DNA from: Caldalkalibacillus uzonensis
GTDB taxonomy: Bacteria; Bacillota; Bacilli; Caldalkalibacillales; Caldalkalibacillaceae
Length of the DNA: 64,000 bases
Assembly (NCBI RefSeq): GCF_030814135.1
Contig: NZ_JAUSUQ010000010.1
Coordinates: 1-64,000, forward strand
Reading direction: 5' to 3'
Positions 10,081-18,831 of the stretch are shown piece after piece. A program made the translations under genes and the position numbers. The notes under the pieces are model-generated. The model made no database searches. It had not been told where the DNA came from and saw nothing but the letters and a program-made list of their open reading frames with translations. Numbering within the stretch: the first letter of the stretch is position 1; every line of letters begins with the position of its first letter.

Positions 10081-11076
10081 ATGAAGCAACGAGCGTTGGT
10101 CAGCTTTGTTATCATCGCCCTTGTCTTAGCCGGTATAGTTTGGTTCACTTCCTCCCAATTGGATTTTCGCGAGGAACGCCCACAGGAACCACTGATAAGT
10201 CTAAGAGAAGAAACAGACAAGGAGACAGATAAGCATCAAGATAGCCTGGAAAAGCCAAATGTGAAGCCGGGTCAAACACTGAAAGTACCTAAAACAAGGC
10301 GTTCCAAAGCAAAGGATGGAATTCAGCCCCGTCCCTTCACTGTCCTATTGCTGGGCGTGGATGACCGTCAAGGCAATTTTGTGGGGCGTTCTGATGTGAT
10401 TATGCTGGCTATTGTACGTCCCCAAGATCCATCCGTAACCCTTTTATCTATCCCCCGGGATACTTACGCCCCCATCGCTAACCGTGGAACGTACGAAAAG
10501 ATCAACCATGCCTACGCTTATGGTAAGGAAACGGCACTGGCCACCATTGAAAACTTCCTGGATATTCCCATTGATTATTATGTGGCTGTCAATTTTAAGG
10601 GCTTTATCCAACTCATTGACTTACTGGGCGGCATCCGCCTTAATGTGGAGCGGGATGTGTCTTATCAGCACCGCTATGACGGCAATCAAGCCTTGTTTGT
10701 GCATAAAGGGGAGCAGGTCCTCTCCGGAGAGGAAGCGCTGCTTTATGTTCGCTTCCGCAGTGATGCGGAAGGGGATTTTGGCCGCAACAGGCGGCAGCAA
10801 CAGGTGATTCGTGCGTTGGTGGATCAGGCTGTGGACATTAGAAACATCACTAAGCTGGCAGATATCATGGGGATTGTAGTCAAGCATGTACGTACCAACC
10901 TTCCCGTCTTGGACATGGTTCGTCTGGTTCATCAGTTGTCAACACTCACATCTGAACAGGTGGAGACCATTTCCGTTAAGGCAGATGTAGGCAACATCCG
11001 GGGCATTTCCTATGTGTTTATTGATGAAGAAGAACGTTTGCGGCTGCAGCAGGAGTTAAAGCGACGTTTGGAATAA
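10081..11076 (+). CDS. LytR-CpsA-Psr (LCP) family wall polymer ligase, second paralogue
   Basis: This 331-residue protein has one N-terminal transmembrane segment (about 6-24) and a charged linker of about 60 residues. The LCP domain shows GRSDVIM, LLSIPRDTYA, KINHAYAYG, GGIRLNVERD and FRSDAEGDFGRNRRQQ. I chose the ATG at 10081, seven bases after GGAAGGG, over the ATG at 10066, which overlaps that site. Its role is polymer attachment to peptidoglycan, as for its neighbour. A terminator separates the two genes, so they may be expressed independently. Codon third positions are more GC-rich than in the upstream copy, suggesting the two did not arise by a recent local duplication. Confidence 0.92.
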   Translation: MKQRALVSFVIIALVLAGIVWFTSSQLDFREERPQEPLISLREETDKETDKHQDSLEKPNVKPGQTLKVPKTRRSKAKDGIQPRPFTVLLLGVDDRQGNFVGRSDVIMLAIVRPQDPSVTLLSIPRDTYAPIANRGTYEKINHAYAYGKETALATIENFLDIPIDYYVAVNFKGFIQLIDLLGGIRLNVERDVSYQHRYDGNQALFVHKGEQVLSGEEALLYVRFRSDAEGDFGRNRRQQQVIRALVDQAVDIRNITKLADIMGIVVKHVRTNLPVLDMVRLVHQLSTLTSEQVETISVKADVGNIRGISYVFIDEEERLRLQQELKRRLE

Positions 11077-11197
11077 CGTGGACGTTCGTATATTTTTTTT
11101 CTCCTCTTGTCACCCTCTCCGAGCTGTTTTCGTAAATAAGGAGTAAAGCTTCGTTTCATTGGATCTGTTTTTGTGGGAAATCAGGAGGAGAGAACGG

Positions 11198-12217
11198 ATG
11201 CGTTCATTCAAACGATATTCTATACAGGAATTTAAGCGTTATCTTCGCGGTGTTCAGGTGCGGCGCCGTATTGATCATATTCAAATTCATCACACTTGGC
11301 GTCCGCGCAAAAGCGATTATCAGGGGGAGCGGACCATTCAGGGCATGTATCACTATCATACTCAAACCAGGGGATGGCAGGATATTGCCCAGCATTTTAC
11401 CGTTTCTCCAGACGGCTATATTTGGGATGGACGTTCGTTGGAGTTGAATCCGGCCGGTATTGCCGGCCATAACCAGGGCGGGCTCATGTTTGAAATGATT
11501 GGTAACTTTGACGAGGGAGAGGAGCGGCTGGAAGGGGACCAACTTCATGCAGTTGCCCATGCTGTGGCTGCCTGCCAGGAGCGGTTTGGCCTCAATGATG
11601 ACAGAATCGTTTTTCACCGGGAGTATTCCGCAAAAACATGTCCGGGCACCAGCATTTCCAAGCGCTGGTTTATCGAACAGGTGCGACGTGTTCGGGGAGG
11701 CGGGCAGCTGTCGAGCCGTCAGACAAGAGTAAAGCCGGCTTCAGCTCAACCGTCATCTGGCGGGGAAGAAGTAAGATCCAGTACGAGTTCCTGGAACGGG
11801 CAAATTTTACGCCGGGGAGACAGGGGAGAGTTGGTGCGCGACCTGCAGCGTATGCTGGCTGAGCAGGGTTACCAGCCAGGTCCCATTGATGGCATTTATG
11901 GTCCCCAAACAGAAGCGGCGGTCAGACGGGCCCAGCGTGAGCTCAATATTGCAGTGGATGGGATTGCTGGTCCGCAAACTTACCGTGCGCTGACAGCAGC
12001 CAGCTGGAGAGGAGAAATATTAAGGAGGGGGGATTGGGGGAGGAAGGTACGTGACCTGCAGCGTATGCTGGCTGAACGGGGCTATCGGCCAGGTCCCATT
12101 GATGGTATTTATGGTCCTCAAACAGAGGCGGCGGTCAGACGGGCGCAGCAAGATCTGAACATTGCAGTGGATGGGATTGCTGGCCCGCAGACTTATCGGG
12201 CCTTAACTGCCCGTTAA
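11198..12217 (+). CDS. N-acetylmuramoyl-L-alanine amidase (PGRP/Amidase_2) with two peptidoglycan-binding repeats
   Basis: This 339-residue protein has an Amidase_2/PGRP-type zinc domain in the first 180 residues, with ligands in QIHHTW and in FHREYSAKTCPG. A Ser/Gln-rich linker follows, then two C-terminal PG_binding_1 repeats of about 64 residues. The fold cleaves the MurNAc-L-Ala bond. There is no signal peptide, resembling phage-derived or mother-cell lysis amidases. The ATG at 11198 has AGGAGGAG eight bases upstream; earlier in-frame codons lack such a site. Its stop codon overlaps the stop of the convergent yvyE gene. Confidence 0.9.
   Translation: MRSFKRYSIQEFKRYLRGVQVRRRIDHIQIHHTWRPRKSDYQGERTIQGMYHYHTQTRGWQDIAQHFTVSPDGYIWDGRSLELNPAGIAGHNQGGLMFEMIGNFDEGEERLEGDQLHAVAHAVAACQERFGLNDDRIVFHREYSAKTCPGTSISKRWFIEQVRRVRGGGQLSSRQTRVKPASAQPSSGGEEVRSSTSSWNGQILRRGDRGELVRDLQRMLAEQGYQPGPIDGIYGPQTEAAVRRAQRELNIAVDGIAGPQTYRALTAASWRGEILRRGDWGRKVRDLQRMLAERGYRPGPIDGIYGPQTEAAVRRAQQDLNIAVDGIAGPQTYRALTAR
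11804..12210 (+). repeat. tandem duplication encoding the two PG_binding_1 domains
   Basis: Two copies of about 192 bp (11804-11995 and 12017-12210) are highly similar in DNA as well as protein. They share long identical runs such as the segment coding DLQRMLAE and the one coding AVDGIAGPQTYRAL. This indicates a recent or homogenised duplication, so copy number may vary between strains. Confidence 0.85.
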
Positions 12218-12855
12218 GGGATTTCCACCGGTTGATCCACATAGACCAAGTCCCCCCACTCAAGTTGTGCTTGCCCATTGGTCAGGTTGGTCAGCCACTG
12301 GGCCTCTTTGTCTTCCTCGCCTGTTGGAATAAGCAGGGTTAAGGTGACAGTTTCAAGATATTGGGTGTTGCTGATCGTTAAGCCTCTGTTTTGGACTTCG
12401 TTTTGCACTTTGCCCAGCCAGGTGTAATCCACAGTGACATGCAGTTCCCGGTGCAACAGACGCCGAATGACTCCTGCGGCCTTAACCCCCTCTTTTGTGG
12501 CCTGGCCATAAGCCCGGATTAAGCCGCCTGCACCCAGCTTAATGCCGCCGAAATAACGGGTAACCACAACAACAGTGTCGTGCAGGCCGATTTTTTTAAG
12601 CACTTCCAGCATCGGTTTACCGGCGGTTCCGCTGGGTTCGCCGTCATCATTCGCTTTTTGATGTTCATGGTTTTCGCCGATGAGATAGGCGGAACAGTTA
12701 TGGGTAGCTTGCCAGTGCATTTTTTTGATTTTATCGATAAATTGGACCGCTTCTGCTTCCGATTCGGCCCGGTTTGCATAAGCAATGAAACGGGATTTTT
12801 CAATGACGATTTCCCGTTCACCAAATCCTTTGACAGTGAGATAATTGTCCAGCAT
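12214..12855 (-). CDS. yvyE: YigZ/IMPACT family protein
   Basis: This 213-residue cytoplasmic protein belongs to the YigZ/IMPACT (UPF0029) family, with the signature VVVVTRYFGGIKLGAGGL and the upstream HNCSAY and NDDGEPSGTAGKP motifs. The family has an N-terminal RNase PH/elongation factor-like domain and a C-terminal ferredoxin-like domain (DUF1949); the biochemical role in bacteria is not settled. The ATG at 12855 has AAGGAG nine bases upstream; the frame extends to a TTG that overlaps this site. It is convergent with the amidase gene. In B. subtilis yvyE also sits between tagO/lytR and degS. Confidence 0.92.
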   Translation of the reverse strand: MLDNYLTVKGFGEREIVIEKSRFIAYANRAESEAEAVQFIDKIKKMHWQATHNCSAYLIGENHEHQKANDDGEPSGTAGKPMLEVLKKIGLHDTVVVVTRYFGGIKLGAGGLIRAYGQATKEGVKAAGVIRRLLHRELHVTVDYTWLGKVQNEVQNRGLTISNTQYLETVTLTLLIPTGEEDKEAQWLTNLTNGQAQLEWGDLVYVDQPVEIP

Positions 12856-12990
12856 CAAGATACGCTCCTTCAAAAAAGATGAGATGGGTTGCCATCATGT
12901 TGGCCCTAAGGCTACAATAGTCTTAGACACCTTTAAGTATAGCGCGAGCAGGCAAATGTGCAAATGGGATAAAGACCGAGGAGCGGCTTG

Positions 12991-15051
12991 ATGATGAATA
13001 GATGGCTAAAAAATGGAGGGGCATTGCTGTTTAGTGGACTGGCTTTTGTGGTCCTGATTATCTTGTTCTATTCTGTTTTCAGCCAGCCAGATCACCTGGT
13101 GGAAGAAAACGGGATGGAGCAGGGGTCTGAAGCTGGAGTTGAACAGATTGAGCTGGACAGCGATCAGCCTCTGACAGAGATGATACCGCCCGAGTTTCCA
13201 TTTACAGAGGCGTTTGAGGAATATGAAGAATGGATGATTAAATGGAAACCAGGGTTCCCCAGACCGGAAGCAGATGGATTTGAAATTGTGGATGTGGACG
13301 ACAAACTGCAAATTATGCTGGTCCGCCTTGAGAAGGGTGTGGACGCCAAGGACTGGTACAAGAGTTGGGCCCGGCGCACCGATATTGAGTATATCCGCCC
13401 TAATCAGCGGGTGGAGATTAAGAGCTGGCATGACCCACAAAACTTAAGTCCTGAACACGTGCGGGAAATGCAAGGCTATTTGCAGCAAATCAATGCCGAA
13501 GCGGGCTGGGAAGTGGCTGACCATAACGATGACATTACCATTGCCGTTGTGGATACGGGAGTTGATTTAACTCATCCGTTACTCAAAGATTTCTTAGTGG
13601 AAGGGGCCAACTTGGTTACTTACACGGAAGAGGAACAAGCAAAACAGGATATTGATCCTGCCCCGCAGGACTATAACGGGCACGGCACCCAAGTGGCCGG
13701 CATCATTGTTGCTGCGGAAAACGAGTGGGGCTATCGGGGGCTGCTCAGTTCGACGCAAATTATGCCGGTTAAAGTGATGCAGGATGATGGCAGCGGGTCG
13801 GAATTTGATGTGGCCCGGGGAATTTATCATGCGGTGGATCATGGGGCCGACATCATTGTGCTATCTGTAGGCTTCCCCTACGATTCAGAGTGGATGCGGG
13901 AAGCGGTAGATTATGCTTGGGAAAACGGGGTGCTGGTCATTGCTGCTACAGGCAATTCAAGTGAGCGGGACATTGCCATGCAGGTCAATTACCCAGCGGC
14001 TTACCCATCTGTCCTGGCTGTGGGTGCGGTTAATGATCAGGATGAACGGGAATCTTATTCCAATTTCGGTCCTGAAGTGGATGTGGTGGCACCCGGCACT
14101 GTTTACACCACCGATATCGGCGGGGGTTTTACCAAGATGGAGGGTACATCGATGGCTGCGCCCCAGGTGGCTGGTCTGGCAGCTTTAATCATGCATCAAT
14201 ATCCTGATTTAACCCCGATAGAAGTGCGCAATCATTTGCTTTATACAGCTGAAGATGTTGATCAGGAAGGATGGGACATCTTTACGGGTCATGGCCGGAT
14301 CGATGTTGGCCTGGCCTTGACAACCCCTCCGGTCAAAGATATTTATGCCAATCACTCTCCGGACGATGCGGCTCCTTTCCCTATTGAAACGATGGTTTAT
14401 TCTGAACTGAGGGACAAGGAAGATCTTGATTATTTTTACGTAGAAACGCCGTACCACGGGACACTTGAACTGGATATATATCTTCTGGTCGGCAAGTACG
14501 AAGGCATAGATCTCATCTTTTATCCCAACGGAGACGAAACCATGGCCCAAACCTTCACCATCCAGAAAGAGGAGAGACTCGTTCTGGAAGTTCCCCGGGG
14601 AACATCGCTGATCAAGCTGGCTTATAATGAAGGGGAGCGGCGCACAACGCCTGTGCCGTATCAAATCACCAATTCCTTTAACATATATGCCGATAGTCAA
14701 CATCCCAACCACTCCCCGGATGAAGCGTATCCTTTACAGGGGAATGGCGAGGTCATTGTCGGCACTTTGCATGAGGAAAAATCTGAAGATTGGTTTTCCT
14801 TTGAGGCACCTGGTCCAGGTAAAATGGAAGTGATTGTAACGGTACACACGTCCCGTTTGGATCCTGTGTTAAGGATTTACTCCCCTGAAGGTGAGGAGCA
14901 CATAGAGGATAGGGATGATCCTCCGTGGGAGGAGCGGTTTGTCACCAGGGTAAGGTCCGGCCGCTACTATATCGTGGTCACGGATTATTATGCTAATCAA
15001 GTCAATGAAGAGTATTATCTGATTGTGACATTTACCCCAAATGAAGGGTAA
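12991..15051 (+). CDS. S8 subtilisin-like protease with C-terminal PPC-type domains
   Basis: This 686-residue exported protease has an N-terminal hydrophobic anchor or signal (about 10-32). Its acidic pro-region of about 130 residues precedes the catalytic domain, with Asp188 in VVDTGVD, His231 in NGHGTQVAG and Ser387 in GTSMAAPQVAG. The last 250 residues form two beta-rich repeats, each opening with NHSPD(D/E)A, typical of bacterial pre-peptidase C-terminal (PPC) domains. GAGGAG precedes the ATG at 12991. It lies between yvyE and degS-degU; DegU activates exoproteases in B. subtilis, so regulation by it is plausible but not shown here. Confidence 0.9.
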   Translation: MMNRWLKNGGALLFSGLAFVVLIILFYSVFSQPDHLVEENGMEQGSEAGVEQIELDSDQPLTEMIPPEFPFTEAFEEYEEWMIKWKPGFPRPEADGFEIVDVDDKLQIMLVRLEKGVDAKDWYKSWARRTDIEYIRPNQRVEIKSWHDPQNLSPEHVREMQGYLQQINAEAGWEVADHNDDITIAVVDTGVDLTHPLLKDFLVEGANLVTYTEEEQAKQDIDPAPQDYNGHGTQVAGIIVAAENEWGYRGLLSSTQIMPVKVMQDDGSGSEFDVARGIYHAVDHGADIIVLSVGFPYDSEWMREAVDYAWENGVLVIAATGNSSERDIAMQVNYPAAYPSVLAVGAVNDQDERESYSNFGPEVDVVAPGTVYTTDIGGGFTKMEGTSMAAPQVAGLAALIMHQYPDLTPIEVRNHLLYTAEDVDQEGWDIFTGHGRIDVGLALTTPPVKDIYANHSPDDAAPFPIETMVYSELRDKEDLDYFYVETPYHGTLELDIYLLVGKYEGIDLIFYPNGDETMAQTFTIQKEERLVLEVPRGTSLIKLAYNEGERRTTPVPYQITNSFNIYADSQHPNHSPDEAYPLQGNGEVIVGTLHEEKSEDWFSFEAPGPGKMEVIVTVHTSRLDPVLRIYSPEGEEHIEDRDDPPWEERFVTRVRSGRYYIVVTDYYANQVNEEYYLIVTFTPNEG

Positions 15052-15055
15052 ACAA

Positions 15056-15112
15056 AAGCCAGTTCCTGGCAGTACTGTTCAATCACGTTTGCTTATAGGA
15101 CCTGGCTTCTCT
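15056..15112 (+). terminator. probable terminator after subtilase gene
   Basis: AAGCCAG near 15055 pairs with CTGGCTT near 15105 around a long loop, followed by T-rich sequence on the plus strand. It lies between two convergent genes and may serve both. Confidence 0.55.
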
Positions 15113-15124
15113 ATTTTTATTTTT

Positions 15125-15325
15125 TTATTTTTGATGTGAACGGAATTGGTCTCTTTTTACCCGGTCTAATTGGTTCAAGAGACGGTCAATGCTTTGACTG
15201 GCTTCGATCACCCGGGGATGCTGAAAGTCCTGGTAGCGGGCCATCAGCCTATACAATTCCGCTCTCTTTTGCTCAATTTGATGGGTAAGGTTGTTCAGAT
15301 CTGTTTGACGGACGCCTCTGTTCAG
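15125..15325 (-). CDS. Spo0E-like small aspartyl-phosphate phosphatase
   Basis: A 66-codon minus-strand frame encodes a small helical protein with the Spo0E family signature: an IEQKRAELYRL first helix, then a second helix reading VIEASQSIDRLLNQL. The SQxxD core is the phosphatase motif. Spo0E-type proteins dephosphorylate Spo0A~P and delay sporulation. There is no ATG; the most plausible start is CTG at 15325, nine bases after AAGGAGAGG, with an in-frame stop just upstream. The length matches the family's usual 50-85 residues. Its place near degSU is consistent with a regulatory neighbourhood. The non-canonical start is the main uncertainty. Confidence 0.7.
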   Translation of the reverse strand: MNRGVRQTDLNNLTHQIEQKRAELYRLMARYQDFQHPRVIEASQSIDRLLNQLDRVKRDQFRSHQK

Positions 15326-15548
15326 CTGAGACCTCTCCTTGTTGAATTAGTCTTAAATGCCTTCATCTTACCATATCCTCCTAGTAAATCCCATACATTC
15401 GACAAAATATCCAAAAAATAGATTGGATCCGCCAATTTTCTCAGTGCCTATTTTCCTGTTCACCATCCTGTCAAAGGTTTGTCAATGTTTAGACACAGAC
15501 ATATCCGGTGTGGGATGATACAGTAGAAACTGAAGGGAGAGATAGTGT

Positions 15549-15992
15549 ATGAACAAGCGGTTTTATCTGTTAGCAGTCACTTTGCTTGCCGTTGCTGTCC
15601 TGTTTGCCGGCTGCGGCCAAAGTGATGAGCCTGCAGCAGATGAATCATCAGAAGCGACTGAGCCTGCTGCTGAAGCGACAGAAGAAAATGGAGCTGATGA
15701 AGCTGTTGAAACGTCCGGGGATGTGGTGCAACTGACAGTGTCTGCCCATAATTTCGGATTTGACCAAGAACGGTACGAAGTGCCGTTGGGTGCTACCGTA
15801 GAAATTACCTTTGAAAATGAAGAAGGTTATCACGAAGCGATCATCGCTGGCTATGACGTTGAATTGACAGCCAAAGAACCGGTTACGTTCGTAGCCGATC
15901 AACCTGGTGAGTTTGACCTGTCTTGCAGCGTGGTGTGCGGTCCGATGGATGAGCATAACAATATGCGCGCCACGTTTGTGGTTACTGAGTAA
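15549..15992 (+). CDS. cupredoxin-domain lipoprotein resembling cytochrome oxidase subunit II CuA domain
   Basis: This 147-residue protein has a signal peptide with lipobox LFAGC (Cys about residue 22). A 40-residue Glu/Ala-rich linker leads to a cupredoxin fold of about 90 residues. The copper-site region reads SCSVVCGPMDEHNNM, so the CxxxC and HxxM parts of a CuA site are present but the Cys-to-His spacing is two residues longer than in typical oxidase subunit II. An upstream His in GYHEA could be the remaining ligand. It is a stand-alone lipoprotein without the transmembrane hairpin, so electron transfer or copper delivery outside the membrane is inferred. GGGAGAG precedes the ATG. Confidence 0.82.
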   Translation: MNKRFYLLAVTLLAVAVLFAGCGQSDEPAADESSEATEPAAEATEENGADEAVETSGDVVQLTVSAHNFGFDQERYEVPLGATVEITFENEEGYHEAIIAGYDVELTAKEPVTFVADQPGEFDLSCSVVCGPMDEHNNMRATFVVTE

Positions 15993-16061
15993 AAGTGTGA
16001 CCTGGCTCTCTGACTATGGTTAACATGTGATCCTCCCCCTTTAAGCATAAGTTTTAATGTT

Positions 16062-16098
16062 GAGGCCAACTTACTTAAGGTGAGTTGGTCTCTTTTTT
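16062..16098 (+). terminator. rho-independent terminator after cupredoxin gene
   Basis: GAGGCCAACTTAC and its near-complement GGTGAGTTGGTCTC form a long stem with a short loop, followed by six T. Confidence 0.85.
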
Positions 16099-16104
16099 CT
16101 TTCA

Positions 16105-16133
16105 TTGACAGGTTTGTCGAAATAGGATAGGAT
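16105..16133 (+). promoter_or_regulatory. candidate SigA promoter of metK
   Basis: A perfect TTGACA at 16105 is followed after 17 bp by TAGGAT (four of six matches to TATAAT). It lies just after the upstream terminator. The remaining leader to the metK start is only about 55 bases, too short for an S-box riboswitch. Confidence 0.55.
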
Positions 16134-16189
16134 ATGTCTGATACCGTGCAGGTTGAGGTGCTTGACAATTTGTGCAAGGAGGGAGCCCA

Positions 16190-17404
16190 TTGGCACTGAA
16201 GAAAGGACATCGTTTATTTACTTCTGAATCCGTGACGGAGGGTCATCCAGATAAAATTTGTGACCAGATTTCCGATGCCATATTAGATGAAATTTTAGCC
16301 AAAGATCCCAATGCCCGTGTGGCTTGTGAAACGTCTGTCACCACTGGTTTGGTGCTGGTAGCCGGGGAGATTACCACCAGCTGTTATGTGGATATCCCCA
16401 AAATTGTGAGAGAGACGGTGCAGAGTATCGGCTATACCCGTGCCAAATACGGTTTTGATGGGGAAACTTGTGCCGTTTTAACCGCCATTGACGAACAATC
16501 CCCTGATATTGCCCAAGGAGTGAACCAGGCCCTGGAAGCACGGGAAGGGCAGATGACCGATGCAGAGATTGAAGCGATTGGTGCGGGAGACCAGGGATTG
16601 ATGTTCGGCTTTGCTTGTGATGAAACGCCCGAATTAATGCCTTTGCCCATTTCCTTGGCCCATAAGCTGGCCCGCCGCCTGAGCAAGGTGCGCAAGGAAG
16701 AGATCATTGATTATCTCCGTCCGGACGGGAAAACCCAGGTCACGGTCGAGTATGATGAGAACAACCAACCTGTCCGTATTGACGCCATTGTTGTCTCTAC
16801 CCAGCATCATCCCGAGATCGGTCAGGACCGGATCAGGGAAGATATCATTGAGAAAGTGATCAAGCCGGTGGTTCCTGCCGAATGGTTGGATGAGAACACG
16901 AAATATTTCATTAATCCCACCGGCCGTTTTGTCATTGGTGGTCCGCAAGGGGATGCGGGATTAACCGGGCGCAAAATTATTGTGGACACTTATGGTGGTT
17001 ATGCCCGTCACGGCGGAGGAGCCTTCTCCGGAAAAGATCCGACCAAGGTGGACCGTTCCGCTGCTTACGCTGCCCGTTACGTGGCGAAAAACATTGTGGC
17101 CGCCGGGCTGGCCAAAAAAGTGGAGGTTCAGCTGGCCTACGCCATTGGAGTGGCACAGCCTGTTTCCATTGCCGTTGATACGTTTGGCACAGGACAAGTG
17201 GATGAGGTGGATCTGGCTGAGCTGGTTCGCCAGCACTTTGACCTGCGTCCGGCAGGCATTATCAAAATGCTGGACCTGCGCCGTCCCATTTACCGTCAGA
17301 CCGCAGCATACGGTCACTTCGGCCGTACTGATCTCAATTTGCCTTGGGAAAAAACAGATAAAGCAGAAGCGTTAAAGCAAGCTGCAGCCCGCTTGAACAG
17401 CTAA
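16190..17404 (+). CDS. metK: S-adenosylmethionine synthetase
   Basis: This 404-residue cytoplasmic enzyme makes S-adenosylmethionine from methionine and ATP. The family motifs [47 protein letters not shown] and the P-loop-like [16 protein letters not shown] are all present, and length is as expected. The start is a TTG at 16190, seven bases after AAGGAGGG; the frame is open to a GTG at 16172 that precedes that site. It is transcribed alone, bounded by terminators. B. subtilis metK lies elsewhere, so its position here beside degSU is a local difference. Confidence 0.97.
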   Translation: MALKKGHRLFTSESVTEGHPDKICDQISDAILDEILAKDPNARVACETSVTTGLVLVAGEITTSCYVDIPKIVRETVQSIGYTRAKYGFDGETCAVLTAIDEQSPDIAQGVNQALEAREGQMTDAEIEAIGAGDQGLMFGFACDETPELMPLPISLAHKLARRLSKVRKEEIIDYLRPDGKTQVTVEYDENNQPVRIDAIVVSTQHHPEIGQDRIREDIIEKVIKPVVPAEWLDENTKYFINPTGRFVIGGPQGDAGLTGRKIIVDTYGGYARHGGGAFSGKDPTKVDRSAAYAARYVAKNIVAAGLAKKVEVQLAYAIGVAQPVSIAVDTFGTGQVDEVDLAELVRQHFDLRPAGIIKMLDLRRPIYRQTAAYGHFGRTDLNLPWEKTDKAEALKQAAARLNS

Positions 17405-17459
17405 ACAGACAAATGAGGAGGAAAGCGGCATCTTGACCGAATGGTGCCGCGCGAACAAC

Positions 17460-17491
17460 ATAGGCCTGATTCCCAAGGCCTATTTTTTTTT
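17460..17491 (+). terminator. rho-independent terminator after metK
   Basis: ATAGGCCT and AGGCCTAT form a perfect 8-bp stem followed by eight or more T. A weaker GCGGCA/TGCCGC stem precedes it. Confidence 0.92.
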
Positions 17492-17647
17492 GGCAGTGAG
17501 CGGAAGATTCATGACGGGCAGGCCGCCATCCATTATAATGTAACTAACTTGGCCAGCAGCGTAGTGCTTAGGTATGAATTTTTAAAAGAATTAGGAGACG
17601 TTCTGAATTTAAAGTGTATAATCGAATTATGAAGGTGAGGACAAACC

Positions 17648-18805
17648 ATGACGCTGGATAGCCGCCTACTGGATCAAATCTTATCCAAGACGGTCTCAAC
17701 TGTGGAAGTGAGTCAGCGCCAAATTTACGACCTGACCGAGCAAGCCTTGTTAGAACGGGAGCGTCTGAAGTTAGAACTTGATAAGGTCAATCAGCGTATT
17801 GCTGAAGCCATTGCCAAGACGGACCGTTTGGATAGTGAGCTCCGCCAGGCCCGGGTTCGTTTGGCCGAAGTCAGCCGCCGCTTTGACCGCTTTAATGAGG
17901 GAGACCTGAAACGCATCTACGAGCAGGCCCATCATTTGCAGATGGAACTGCGTTTGTCTGAAGAAAAAGAAAGGCAGCTTCGGGAACGACGCGATGATCT
18001 GCAGCGGCGCTTAAAACAGATGGACGACATGCTTGGTAAAGCCCAAAATTTGGCTACCCAAATCAGTGTGGTTCTCCATTATCTGACCGGTGATTTGAGT
18101 CAGATGAGCAAAATAATTGAAGAGGCCAAAGCGTCTCAGGCTTTGGGATTAAAAGTGATTCAAGCCCAAGAAGAGGAGCGTAAGCGCGTCGCCCGGGAGA
18201 TTCATGATGGTCCGGCGCAGTCACTGGCCAATGTGCTTTTGCAAACTGAAATTATTGATCGGGCTTATCAGCAGGGAACGGCAGAACAGGTCAAACAAGA
18301 AATCGCCACGTTAAAGCGCAATTTGCGAGAGACGTTAGGTGACATCCGGCGGATCATCTTTGATTTGCGGCCCATGGCACTGGATGATCTGGGTCTTGTG
18401 CCCACATTGCATAAATATGTGGAAAAAATTGAAGAATCTCATTCTCTCAAAGCGGAGTTTCATGTGTACGGCAAGGAGCCCCAACTCCCGTCAGCCATGG
18501 CTGTGGCCTTGTTCCGCCTGGCCCAGGAAGGGATCACCAATGTACTGAAGCATGCCCGGGCCAGTCATTTGCTGATTAGACTTGAGTTCCATCCTTCTAC
18601 CCTGTTTCTGGTTGTGCAGGACAATGGCCGGGGCTTTGACCCTGATCAAGAGCACAAAGAGGGCTTTGGCCTCTTGGGCATGAAAGAACGGGTTAAACTC
18701 TTGGAAGGAGAGCTTCAGCTGTCGTCCAAAGTAGGGCGTGGGACCAAGATTGTCATCAAAATTCCGATTAAAGAGAAGGCAAGTGATGCCAATCATCCAA
18801 ATTGA
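17648..18805 (+). CDS. degS: two-component sensor histidine kinase DegS
   Basis: This 385-residue soluble kinase has a long N-terminal coiled coil (about 15-150, DegS sensor region) and a HisKA_3 dimerisation segment with the phosphoacceptor His186 in REIHDGPAQ. The HATPase domain shows RLAQEGITNVLKHA (N box) and DNGRGFD (G1 box), then GLLGMKERV. It phosphorylates DegU to control exoenzymes, competence, motility and biofilm genes. There is no membrane segment, as in B. subtilis. It overlaps no gene upstream; degU follows after 26 bases, so the two form an operon. Confidence 0.97.
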   Translation: MTLDSRLLDQILSKTVSTVEVSQRQIYDLTEQALLERERLKLELDKVNQRIAEAIAKTDRLDSELRQARVRLAEVSRRFDRFNEGDLKRIYEQAHHLQMELRLSEEKERQLRERRDDLQRRLKQMDDMLGKAQNLATQISVVLHYLTGDLSQMSKIIEEAKASQALGLKVIQAQEEERKRVAREIHDGPAQSLANVLLQTEIIDRAYQQGTAEQVKQEIATLKRNLRETLGDIRRIIFDLRPMALDDLGLVPTLHKYVEKIEESHSLKAEFHVYGKEPQLPSAMAVALFRLAQEGITNVLKHARASHLLIRLEFHPSTLFLVVQDNGRGFDPDQEHKEGFGLLGMKERVKLLEGELQLSSKVGRGTKIVIKIPIKEKASDANHPN

Positions 18806-18831
18806 ACATCACTCAGGGAGGGGTATATATA

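Noticed and set aside
16099..16190. S-box (SAM-I) riboswitch before metK
   Set aside because: Only about 90 bases lie between the upstream terminator and the start codon, with a promoter inside them; no S-box core or terminator pair is present.
17508..17640. Definite promoter for degS
   Set aside because: TATAAT-like sequences occur near 17533 and 17617 but neither has a convincing -35 element at 16-18 bp, so no single promoter is called.
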